NCBI GenBank assembly: GCA_964615365.1 | Contig: CAZTOU010000013.1 | Span: 1-64,000 of the forward strand | Source: CAVXZE01 sp964615365 | Lineage (GTDB): Bacteria > Myxococcota_A > UBA9160 > UBA6930 | DNA: 64,000 bases | Reading direction: 5' to 3' | Part shown: one piece after another, positions 15,303 to 23,138 of the stretch | How positions within the stretch are numbered: position 1 is the first letter of the stretch | How the letters are laid out: each line of letters starts with the position of its first letter | Translations under genes and position numbers: made by a program | Notes under the pieces: model-generated | Told to the model about the DNA's origin: nothing | Databases searched by the model: none | What the model saw: the letters and a program-made list of their open reading frames with translations, nothing else

Positions 15303-16580
15303 GTGGCACCGGACGACTACCTGCGCGTCGGTCTCGGGGCTCTCCGCAGTCATCGCCTCCGCTCCTTCCTGTCCATGCTCGGTATCGCGATCGGGATCAC
15401 CGCGGTGGTCCTGCTCACCTCGATCGGGGAGGGGACGCGTCGCTACCTGATCTCCGAGTTCACCCAGTTCGGCACCAACGTGTTGCAGGTCAACCCCGGA
15501 AAGACGGAGACGATGGGGATACCCGGAGTGCTCGGCGGGACGACGCACAAGCTCACCATCGACGACGCAGAGGCGCTGGAGCGCGTGAGAGGCGTGCGGA
15601 GAGTGGTTCCCATGGCGGTGGGACAGGCGCGCGTGGAGGGCGGGGGGCGGGGGCGGAGCGTCTTCATCTACGGAGTGACGGCGGACATGCCCGGCGTCTG
15701 GAACTTCGAGGTCGGTCAGGGCTCGTTTCTTCCGCCCGGCGATCCCCGTCGCAGCTCGATGGTGGCGGTGCTCGGACCGAAGCTCAAACGGGAGCTCTTC
15801 GGCGAGAAGAACGCCCTCGGCGAGTTCGTGCGGGTCGCCGGGTTCCGGCTTCGCGTGATCGGGGTGATGTCGCCCCGGGGCCGGCTGCTGGGCTTCGACA
15901 TCGACGATTCGGCCTATATCCCGGTCGCGACCGTGATGCAGATGTTCAACCTCGACGAGCTCGTCGAGGTCCACGTGGAGTTCTCCCACGAAGGTCTCAC
16001 CGACGCGGTGGTGGAGGGGGTCCGGAGCCTCCTGACCGAGCGCCATGCGGGCAAGGAGGACTTCACCATCGTCTCCCAGACCGCGATGCTGGAGGTCTTC
16101 GAGAACGTGATGAGGGTCATCACCACGGCGGTGGCGGCGATCGGGGGGATCTCCCTCCTGGTCGGAGCGATCGGGATCCTCACCATGATGTGGATCGCGG
16201 TGAACGAGCGCGTGGCCGAGATCGGACTGATGCGCGCGGTGGGTGCGACGGCGCAGCACGTGCAGCGCCTGTTCCTGCTCGAGGCGGTGGTCCTCACGGT
16301 TCTCGGAGGAGCCGCGGGTGTCGCTGCCGGGATCGGAATCGCCGCACTGCTGCGCCTCGCCGTCCCCGGAATGCCCGTCTACACGCCGCCCCGGTACAGT
16401 CCGCACCTCACCGAGGACGGTCCTGGCGGACCATCACCGGCTGATGAACCTGGCGGGCTACCAGGACGTCCTGCCCAAGGACGTCGACACCGCGCTCAAG
16501 GTGAACACGAGCTGGCACTTCTTCTTCCCCGCCTGCTCGACGACCCCCTGGCAGCTCGAGGGCGTGATTCGCGCCCTTAA
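15303..16580 (+). CDS. MacB-like ABC permease 2, C-terminus lost at a junction
   Basis: Paralogue of permease 1 with GTG start at 15303. N-terminal helix RSFLSMLGIAIGITAVVLL, periplasmic MacB_PCD domain, and helices two and three (ISLLVGAIGILTMMWIAV, then LEAVVLTVLGGAAGVAAGIG). Homology stops near LRLAVPGMPVYTPPR (about 16400). The last transmembrane helix and the ARRAARLxPxEAL tail are missing. The frame then runs about 60 codons out of phase through the start of the DUF362 gene (YSPHLTEDGPGG onward) to a stop at 16580, giving a 425-residue product with a foreign tail. A membrane-inserted active permease is doubtful. Confidence 0.8.
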   Translation: MAPDDYLRVGLGALRSHRLRSFLSMLGIAIGITAVVLLTSIGEGTRRYLISEFTQFGTNVLQVNPGKTETMGIPGVLGGTTHKLTIDDAEALERVRGVRRVVPMAVGQARVEGGGRGRSVFIYGVTADMPGVWNFEVGQGSFLPPGDPRRSSMVAVLGPKLKRELFGEKNALGEFVRVAGFRLRVIGVMSPRGRLLGFDIDDSAYIPVATVMQMFNLDELVEVHVEFSHEGLTDAVVEGVRSLLTERHAGKEDFTIVSQTAMLEVFENVMRVITTAVAAIGGISLLVGAIGILTMMWIAVNERVAEIGLMRAVGATAQHVQRLFLLEAVVLTVLGGAAGVAAGIGIAALLRLAVPGMPVYTPPRYSPHLTEDGPGGPSPADEPGGLPGRPAQGRRHRAQGEHELALLLPRLLDDPLAARGRDSRP

Positions 16581-17661
16581 GGCCGACGGCTACGATCCCG
16601 ACAGGATTCACGCCTGCAACAACCGCACCGTCGTCGTCGATGCACACCTCGCCGAACGGGAGAACAAGCAGCTTCCGGTGGTGGAGGCGCATGGGCTCCG
16701 CAACATCCACCTCTACGAGGGAGAGGAATGGATCCACATTCGCGATGCCGTCGGTGACCTCGCGGACCGCTTTCTCTGCCTCAATCAGGTCTACCGCGAC
16801 GGCTTCCACATTCCCCGGCGCTTCATCGGAGAGAACATCATTCATCTGCCCACCGTGAAGACCCACGTCTTCACCACCACCACGGGTGCGATGAAGAACG
16901 CCTTCGGAGGTCTCCTGAACGAGCGACGCCACTGGACGCACCCGGTGATCCACGACACGCTCGTGGACCTGCTGATGATCCAGAAGCAGATCCACCGCGG
17001 AGTCTTCGCCGTGATGGATGGGACATTCGCAGGCGACGGTCCCGGCCCGCGCTGCATGATTCCCCACGTCAAGAACGTGCTGCTCGCCAGTGCGGATCAG
17101 GTTGCGATCGACGCGGTGGCGGCGAAGCTGATGGGCTTCGACCCACTCTCGATTCGCTACATCCGCCTCGCCCACGAACTCGGTCTGGGCTGCGGGGACG
17201 TGCGCAATGTCGAGGTGGTGGGCGATCTCGACGCCGCCGAGGAGCGCTGGGATTTCGTGGGGCCGTACCGCAAGATGACCTTCGCCTCGCGCGGGCAGCA
17301 CCTGATCTACTGGGGACCCCTGAAGAAGCCCCTCGAGTGGTCCCTCAAGACCTTCCTGGCGCCCTGGTCCTACCTCGCCAGCGTCGCCTACCACGACATG
17401 TTCTGGTACAGCTTCGTGGCCAAGAAGCAGATGGAGGCGGCCCTGCAGAGCGAGTGGGGGCGGCTCTTCTGCAACTGGGAGCAGCTCGAGGCCGACGAAC
17501 GAGGCTACCCGGAGGTGGGAGAGGGGGCCGCGCCCTTCGATCGCGCCGGGTTCCGCTCCCTTCTGGAGTCCTTCCGCATCCTCGCCACCTGCATTCGCGA
17601 GGCGCCCGAGTTCACCGCGCGGCGCCGGCGCGCCATCGCCCGCAGTTCCCCCACGACCTAG
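16444..17661 (+). CDS. DUF362-type protein, N-terminally truncated
   Basis: About 405 residues from the first ATG after the junction (16444). Family hallmarks: SWHFFFPACSTTPWQLEGV, HLPTVKTHVFTTTTGAMKNA (the KN of DUF362) and MDGTFAGDGPGPRCM. DUF362 proteins are often linked to iron-sulfur proteins and redox membrane complexes; no enzyme activity is established for this branch. Homologous-looking sequence in the same frame extends upstream to about 16402 (TVRTSPRTVLADHHRL) without a start codon. The gene therefore seems to have lost its own beginning where it meets permease 2. Ends with TAG. Confidence 0.78.
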   Translation: MNLAGYQDVLPKDVDTALKVNTSWHFFFPACSTTPWQLEGVIRALKADGYDPDRIHACNNRTVVVDAHLAERENKQLPVVEAHGLRNIHLYEGEEWIHIRDAVGDLADRFLCLNQVYRDGFHIPRRFIGENIIHLPTVKTHVFTTTTGAMKNAFGGLLNERRHWTHPVIHDTLVDLLMIQKQIHRGVFAVMDGTFAGDGPGPRCMIPHVKNVLLASADQVAIDAVAAKLMGFDPLSIRYIRLAHELGLGCGDVRNVEVVGDLDAAEERWDFVGPYRKMTFASRGQHLIYWGPLKKPLEWSLKTFLAPWSYLASVAYHDMFWYSFVAKKQMEAALQSEWGRLFCNWEQLEADERGYPEVGEGAAPFDRAGFRSLLESFRILATCIREAPEFTARRRRAIARSSPTT

Positions 17662-17667
17662 TACTCG

Positions 17668-19137
17668 CTAGAACGCCGAGATCCGGATCCGGTGCTCGCG
17701 GCACACCATGCCGGCGACGTTGATACCGGAATCGGCCGCCTGGTGGGTACCGCAGCCGTAGCCCCCGGCGTCGCAGCCCACGTAGTAGAGCCCGCGGAGC
17801 GGCGCCTTCGCCGAGGGCTTGTGTTGCCCGCACTGACCGACGATCTGCGCGAGGCCGATACACTCGCCTCCCTGGCCGGGAACCACCGAATCGCGAGTCA
17901 ACCCCGAGACCTGCGCGTTTCCGTAGCGCACCTTCGACTCGGTGCACTCCTCGAGCCCCGGCCAGATCTTCTCCACCGTCTCGTCGAGGCGCTCCCAGAG
18001 GCGATCCATGATCCCGATCTCGGGGTCGGGAGAGCAGAAGGTCCCGACCAGCGCGCACTGCTTTCCCTCGGGTGCGAGGCTCGCGTCGTAGAAGGAAGGG
18101 ATCACGTTGAAGACCGAGAGCTCCTCCGGCAGCCAGTCCGATTTCATGCGCGCGAAGCGATCGCTGTCCATGTAGCTCTGGTCGGAAAAGGCGACGTACA
18201 TGCCGTGCTCGAAGTAGGGCCGATCGAGGAAGTAGCGGGTTCCCACGATTCCCCAGGAGGGAACCAGCCCGCGGACGTAGCTCAGATACCCGGCGTCGAA
18301 GTGCTCTTCTCCCACCAGGCGGAGAACGGTAGGTTGGATTCCAGCGTTGCTCACCACGATCGGGGCTTCGAAGGTTCCCCGGTCGGTGACCACGCCGGTC
18401 ACGGCTCCGGAGGCTGCCGCAATCCGCTCGACGCGCGAGCCGAGCAGGACGCGGCCCCCGTTGCGCTCGACCGCCTGGCAGAACACCTCGGCCATGCGTC
18501 CGAAGCCACCGCGGTGATAGCGCCCGGCTCCCCCCGCGCTGAAGTCCTGGATGGTTCGGATCATCTCCGAGGCGGCCAGCAGGTCGATGGGCACGACGAA
18601 GATGATGTTGGCCTGCATGCCGAGATAGCTCACCAACGACTGCGGCAGGCGGTAGCGGGAGAGGAACTCGCTCATGGTCACGTCGTCGAGCTCGCGGATC
18701 TGCTCCGGCGTGGCCTGCGCGATGTCGCCAAAGAGCCGCATCACCTCGGGGAGGTCTTCGCCCGAGATGCCGAGGAGTTCGAGGGCGCCGGCGCCGCCCT
18801 CGGGATTCGGGGACGCGGAGCCGACGAACGAGGCGTACTCGCCGGAGGCGCCCCTGTACATGAGGACGTTGCTCCGCTCGGGAGTCAGGATCTCGACCTG
18901 ATCCGCCATATCGAGCTCGTCGAGCACCTCCGCGAAGCGTGAATTCAGGCTCGGCCCGCCGACGATGGGCCAAAGGTCGTAGCGGTATCCCTTCTCGCCC
19001 ACGGTCATGGCCTTTCCGCCCGGAACCGCGTTCTTGTCGACGAGCAGCGTCCGAAGTCCCCGCTTCGCCAGCAGCGCCGCACACGTCGCGCCGCCGAAGC
19101 CCGCACCCACCACGATTGCATCGAATCCATCGTTCAC
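17668..19137 (-). CDS. Phytoene desaturase/retinol saturase-like flavoprotein
   Basis: 489 residues. N-terminal FAD-binding Rossmann motif AIVVGAGFGGATCAALLAKR, then LLVDKNAVPGGKAMT, a substrate-side domain, and the C-terminal FAD motif GLYYVGCDAGGYGCGTHQAA. This is the CrtI/NDP-dependent phytoene desaturase-retinol saturase fold; the substrate is probably a hydrophobic isoprenoid or lipid, but no carotenoid genes are nearby, so it is not named. A GTG start at 19137 is chosen because GGAGGAGG lies 8 bases upstream on the minus strand. Codons upstream in frame read as low-complexity Arg-rich shadow. Faces the DUF362 gene tail to tail. Confidence 0.85.
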   Translation of the reverse strand: MNDGFDAIVVGAGFGGATCAALLAKRGLRTLLVDKNAVPGGKAMTVGEKGYRYDLWPIVGGPSLNSRFAEVLDELDMADQVEILTPERSNVLMYRGASGEYASFVGSASPNPEGGAGALELLGISGEDLPEVMRLFGDIAQATPEQIRELDDVTMSEFLSRYRLPQSLVSYLGMQANIIFVVPIDLLAASEMIRTIQDFSAGGAGRYHRGGFGRMAEVFCQAVERNGGRVLLGSRVERIAAASGAVTGVVTDRGTFEAPIVVSNAGIQPTVLRLVGEEHFDAGYLSYVRGLVPSWGIVGTRYFLDRPYFEHGMYVAFSDQSYMDSDRFARMKSDWLPEELSVFNVIPSFYDASLAPEGKQCALVGTFCSPDPEIGIMDRLWERLDETVEKIWPGLEECTESKVRYGNAQVSGLTRDSVVPGQGGECIGLAQIVGQCGQHKPSAKAPLRGLYYVGCDAGGYGCGTHQAADSGINVAGMVCREHRIRISAF

Positions 19138-19233
19138 ACCCAGATCCTCCTCCACGCGCGCCGCATCGTTTGCCCGGCCAGCGCGATACCCATAGCGCTC
19201 CCGGGGGTCCGCCGCGTCGCGGGGCAGGATCCG

Positions 19234-19239
19234 AGTATA
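19234..19239 (-). promoter_or_regulatory. Possible -10 element TATACT (minus strand)
   Basis: Read on the minus strand, TATACT lies about 97 bases before the GTG of the flavoprotein and between it and the upstream reductase gene. It matches the -10 consensus at five of six positions. No convincing -35 box is visible, so the call is weak; it would let the flavoprotein be transcribed separately. Confidence 0.35.
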
Positions 19240-19261
19240 GTAGTGTTTGCCTTTGGGGCGG

Positions 19262-20809
19262 TTACGCGAGCTTGAGCAGCTCGTGCGCCTTTTCCGTCCG
19301 CTCGGCGATGGGGATGCCCACCGGGCAGCTTTCCAGGCACGGTGCCGGACAGCTGCTGCATGCCGAGGCGTCGACTGTGAGCCGGGAGTAGAGGCGCATC
19401 GCCTCCTTCTCCCAGCCGTAGTCCTCGAAGTACATGCGGTGGCGCAGCACGTCGTGGATCGGCACCCCCTCCGGACAGCTCCCCAGGCACGCCCCACAGT
19501 GGGGCGCGCAGTAGCTGCCGAGGATCTGCTCGTCGTACTTGCGAAGAATCGCCGCGTCTCGCTCGGTGAGTGACTCCCCGGAGGCGTACAGGTACTCGTC
19601 CACGTGCTGGAGCTCGAAGAAGGAGATCACCGCGCAGGAGACGTCCGGATTCGAGAGCACCCACTTGAGTGCGGCCTGCGAATAGGCGTCCGCCTCCTCC
19701 CGGAATCCCTCGAGCCCGTGGTGTCTGGCGCCCTTCAGGGTCTTCATGGCGACCACGCCCATGTCCTGCTCCCTGCGAGCCCTCGCGATCACCTCGTGGA
19801 GCTGCGGCCAGATGCCGTGGTGGTAGGCGAGCATCATCACGTCGAAGCGCTCGGAGTCGATGGCGGCGTTGGCGACCGTGAGCAGCCTCGGTGTGTGGCT
19901 CGAGAACCCCAGGAAGCGGACCTTCCCCTCCTCCTTGAGGCGCTCGTACGCCTCGTGCATGTTCTCGTCCATCAGGCGGGACACCTCGTCGCACGCGTGC
20001 ACGTGCACCAGGTCCACGTAGTCGGTGCCGAGGCGCGAGAGGCTGGCTTCCACCACCTCCACGTACTTCGAGACGGGGGTTCCGGCGGGGAGATGACCGG
20101 TCGGCGTACACCACTTGGTGGCGAGAAAGAGCTGATCTCGCCGGCCCGTCGCCCGGAGGGCCCGGCCCACGGCGATCTCGCTGCCGGTGGCCGAGTAGTC
20201 GGGAGAGGTGTCGATGTAGTTGATGCCCCGCTCGATCGCCAGGCGGGGGATGGCGTCGGCCTCCTCGCGCAGCGGGCCGGCCCCCTCGACGATGTCGGAG
20301 ACCATGAACTCGGTGCGTCCGAAGCGCCGGTAGTTCCGGACGCGGCTGCCCTTCCAGGCCTGCTTCCAGTCGGGGTGTGTCTTCACCACCCCGCTGTCGG
20401 ACATCGCCTCACCCACGGGCATCCAAGGGCTGAATCGCCCCGCGGTTGCGGCGGCTCCCACCACCAGGGAACCGAGCGCCGCGCCGGCTCCGGAGGCGGC
20501 CCCGGTGAGGAAGCTGCGCCGGCCCGGATCGGTCTCCGCCACCTTGGCGCGCACCGACCAGCGCACCAGGAAGAAGACGATCACCGCCAGGAGGAGCAGA
20601 GTCCCCCCCGCCAATGCCACCCCCGCCTTCGTCGCACCCAGCCCGGGAAACAGGGCCTCTCCGATGGGCTGGAACAGCGGCCCCGCGGGGAAAGCGCTGG
20701 GGTCGAGTCCGGTGAACGCCCGGTAGAGGAAATCCCCGCTGAGGAAGAACCCCACCGCCAAGGCGAGGATCAGCGTGGCCAGGGCGACCAAGAGGGGTCG
20801 AAACCGCAT
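19262..20809 (-). CDS. Membrane-anchored, Tat-type aldo/keto reductase with two [4Fe-4S] motifs
   Basis: 515 residues. Two N-terminal helices (about 5-22 and 63-83) are followed by DPGRRSFLTGAASGAGA (RR at 97-98), a twin-arginine-like motif with a third hydrophobic stretch. An aldo/keto reductase barrel follows (INYIDTSPDYSATGSEIAVG, FLATKWC, VHVHACDE). The C-terminus carries CAPHCGACLGSCPEGVPI and CSSCPAPCLESCPVGIPI, two ferredoxin-type Cys clusters with the CP ending. Likely a redox enzyme attached to the cytoplasmic membrane, perhaps with the barrel outside if Tat is used. ATG 20809 is preferred because AGGGAGG stands just upstream. Substrate and electron donor are unknown. Confidence 0.85.
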   Translation of the reverse strand: MRFRPLLVALATLILALAVGFFLSGDFLYRAFTGLDPSAFPAGPLFQPIGEALFPGLGATKAGVALAGGTLLLLAVIVFFLVRWSVRAKVAETDPGRRSFLTGAASGAGAALGSLVVGAAATAGRFSPWMPVGEAMSDSGVVKTHPDWKQAWKGSRVRNYRRFGRTEFMVSDIVEGAGPLREEADAIPRLAIERGINYIDTSPDYSATGSEIAVGRALRATGRRDQLFLATKWCTPTGHLPAGTPVSKYVEVVEASLSRLGTDYVDLVHVHACDEVSRLMDENMHEAYERLKEEGKVRFLGFSSHTPRLLTVANAAIDSERFDVMMLAYHHGIWPQLHEVIARARREQDMGVVAMKTLKGARHHGLEGFREEADAYSQAALKWVLSNPDVSCAVISFFELQHVDEYLYASGESLTERDAAILRKYDEQILGSYCAPHCGACLGSCPEGVPIHDVLRHRMYFEDYGWEKEAMRLYSRLTVDASACSSCPAPCLESCPVGIPIAERTEKAHELLKLA

Positions 20810-20920
20810 GGAGTACCTCCCTTGCATGGAATATACGCGGAGTTGGCGCCGCCGCCGCCTGGCGCGGCGATCGCCTCGCGGGTGGCGCCGCGCGGACTCG
20901 GCGCAGGAAGGGGCTCTCGG

Positions 20921-22030
20921 CTAGAGCGAGACCGGCAGCACGAAGGTGTCCGGATCGTTGGGATCGAACACCTCGTTGGCCACGATCAGGAATTCGACTT
21001 CCCCGTGGCCGACGTTCCGGACCACGTGGTAGTAGGGCGGCGGGACGTGCACGAAGCGCGGGTGCTCCGCCTCCAGCAGCTGGGTCAGGACGTAGTCTCC
21101 ATCCCGGGTGAAGAAGTCGAGCGCCATCCTCCCCTGCAGGACGCAGAACCACTCTTCCTTGTGCAGGTGGTAGTGTCCGCCCCGCTCGTCTCTCGGGGCA
21201 ATGGTGCAGACGCTCAACTGGCCGAACACCGCCTCGTCGTCGTGGAGAAGCTCCTGGAAAGAGCCCGATTCGCGCGTGTGGATCGGATACGACCGGACCC
21301 CCTTCTGCCCCGTCAATCGAGCGTTCCTGTACGACTCGACCTGCGCTTCGAGTGTCGCGTGGGCCGCGCGCTTCTCGGGATCGGTGATCGTCTCGCCCAG
21401 CTCCCGGACCGAGAATTCCTGGCCCGATATCTCTTCGCGGTGGAGCGGTTCCGTCTGGTCGAGGGAGGAGCAGAGGATCTCGACCACCTCCCCCACGGGC
21501 ACGAACTCGACCACCTGGCTGCCGTCGCCGTGGATCGGAAGCTCCTCGCCCCGTCCCGCCGCCGCGTACCAGCAGAAGGTGGCGACGACGGAGTTGTAGA
21601 AGGGGCGGCTTCCCGGCCCGTAGACGTTTGCGATCCGAAACAGGCTCACCTTGCAGCCATTCGAGCCGGCGATTTCAGCGAGCATCTCCTCGCCGGCCAG
21701 CTTGCCCTTCGCGTACGCGGAGTCGGGTCGCCGGGCCACCAGATTGCTCGAGCTCAGGATGACGTGCCGATCGCCCTGGGCCGCCGCCGATTCCGCCACC
21801 AGCCGGGCACCCTCGCGATTCACGCGGAGGACCTCGTCTTCGGGCCCGATGTTCCTTCCGGCGAGATGGAAGATGACCTCGCAACCCTCGACCAGGCGGC
21901 GCACCGACTCGGGATCGGTGATGTCGCCCTCGAATGCGATCACCTCGTGGCCTCTCTGGCGGAGCAGCTCGCCGAGATGCCTTCCGATGAAGCCAGCGCT
22001 CCCGGTGATCCCGACCCTTCGCTTCGTCAC
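20921..22030 (-). CDS. fnlB: UDP-L-FucNAc pathway reductase (WbjC/Cap5F-like)
   Basis: 369 residues. N-terminal short-chain dehydrogenase/epimerase domain (GITGSAGFIGRHLGELL; AYAKGKLAGEEM with the YxxxK pair) and a C-terminal cupin domain (GGHYHLHKEEWFCVLQGRM). This two-domain layout is that of Cap5F/WbjC/FnlB, which reduces the 4-keto intermediate after an epimerisation step on the way to UDP-L-FucNAc. GTG start at 22030 overlaps the fnlA stop by four bases (GTGA). The neighbours fnlA and fnlC complete the three-step pathway, which strengthens the assignment. Confidence 0.87.
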   Translation of the reverse strand: MTKRRVGITGSAGFIGRHLGELLRQRGHEVIAFEGDITDPESVRRLVEGCEVIFHLAGRNIGPEDEVLRVNREGARLVAESAAAQGDRHVILSSSNLVARRPDSAYAKGKLAGEEMLAEIAGSNGCKVSLFRIANVYGPGSRPFYNSVVATFCWYAAAGRGEELPIHGDGSQVVEFVPVGEVVEILCSSLDQTEPLHREEISGQEFSVRELGETITDPEKRAAHATLEAQVESYRNARLTGQKGVRSYPIHTRESGSFQELLHDDEAVFGQLSVCTIAPRDERGGHYHLHKEEWFCVLQGRMALDFFTRDGDYVLTQLLEAEHPRFVHVPPPYYHVVRNVGHGEVEFLIVANEVFDPNDPDTFVLPVSL

Positions 22031-23064
22031 AGGATGCCGGCCTTCTTGATCAGCAGGAGGGTCTCCGCGGGATCCAGGAGCCGTGTGTCCTCGGAGGTGA
22101 AGTCGCTGCCGGGCGTCGGGATCTCTTCGTCGAACTTGTCGTAGACGACGGCGTCGGGGACCATCTTGCACTCGAAGTAGGAACGGACGGCGGTGATGGC
22201 TCCCTCTCCGATCGTGTCGAGCTCCTCGACCTGTCGCGAGAGCTCGTCGGCGGTAATCAGCGTCTCGTGGATCTTTTCACCCGGGCGCACGCCGATGATC
22301 GTCTTCTCGATGGAACGGTCGAAGTGCATCTCGAGCGCCTCGATCAGCACGTCGACCGTGCAGCCCGGCGTCTTCCTGATGTACATCCTCCCCTGGGTTC
22401 CGTGCTCGATCGCGTGGAGGACCAGATCCGTGGCCTGCTCGAGCCGGAGCAGGAATCGGGTCATGGATCCGTCGGTCACGGTGACGGTGTTTCCCTCCTC
22501 GAGCTGTTTGATGAACAGGGGGATCACCGAACCCCGTGAGCCCATGACGTTCCCGTAGCGAACGGCGCAGCAGACGGTGCCGTTGCCCTCAGCCATGTTC
22601 TTCCCGGCGGAAGCCATCACGATCTTCTCCGCCAGCGCCTTCGACATGCCGTAGGCGTTGATGGGGTAGACCGCCTTGTCGGTGCTGAGGTTGATGAACT
22701 TCTGGACGCCCTGGGCTTCGGAAGCTTCGAGCATGTTCTCCGTACCGAGTACGTTGGTCTTGACCATCTGCGACGGGAAGAACTCGCCGGTCGGGACCTG
22801 CTTGAGCGCCGCAGCATGGATGACGACGGTCACGCCCTTCAGGGCCTTGACGCAGCTCTCGCGGTCGCGGATGTCGCCGATGAAGTACTCGACGCGGGGG
22901 TCGGGGAACTCCTGGCGCTGATGGAACTGCTTCTCCTCGTCGCGGCTGAAGATGATGACCTTCCCGGGCGCCTCCGCCTCGGGAAGATCGAGCACCCGCC
23001 GGAGCATGGTCTTTCCGAACGAGCCGGTTCCGCCGGTGATGAGAAGGGTCTGTTCAGGATGCAT
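22027..23064 (-). CDS. fnlA: UDP-GlcNAc 4,6-dehydratase/5-epimerase (WbjB/Cap5E-like)
   Basis: 345 residues, soluble short-chain dehydrogenase without the membrane helices of CapD/PglF. Seen: LLITGGTGSFGKTMLRRVL, IIFSRDEEKQFHQRQEF, HAAALKQVPTGEFFP, LSTDKAVYPINAYGMSKALAE (YxxxK), and RYGNVMGSRGSVIPLF. This is the Cap5E/WbjB/FnlA group: it opens UDP-L-FucNAc synthesis from UDP-GlcNAc. The start (ATG 23064, MHPEQTLLIT) fits the family. Overlaps fnlB by four bases and lies 74 bases downstream of fnlC. Confidence 0.92.
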   Translation of the reverse strand: MHPEQTLLITGGTGSFGKTMLRRVLDLPEAEAPGKVIIFSRDEEKQFHQRQEFPDPRVEYFIGDIRDRESCVKALKGVTVVIHAAALKQVPTGEFFPSQMVKTNVLGTENMLEASEAQGVQKFINLSTDKAVYPINAYGMSKALAEKIVMASAGKNMAEGNGTVCCAVRYGNVMGSRGSVIPLFIKQLEEGNTVTVTDGSMTRFLLRLEQATDLVLHAIEHGTQGRMYIRKTPGCTVDVLIEALEMHFDRSIEKTIIGVRPGEKIHETLITADELSRQVEELDTIGEGAITAVRSYFECKMVPDAVVYDKFDEEIPTPGSDFTSEDTRLLDPAETLLLIKKAGIL

Positions 23065-23138
23065 GAGTGGTTCCCTCGTTCGTGGCAGTGCCGCTCGTCG
23101 CCCGGCGCTCTACGGACTGAGATCGGCTCTCCTGGCGC

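Noticed and set aside
19138..19497. N-terminal extension of the flavoprotein at 17668
   Set aside because: The extension is Arg/Ser-rich and overlaps the reductase gene; the GTG at 19137 has a strong GGAGGAGG and starts just before the FAD motif.
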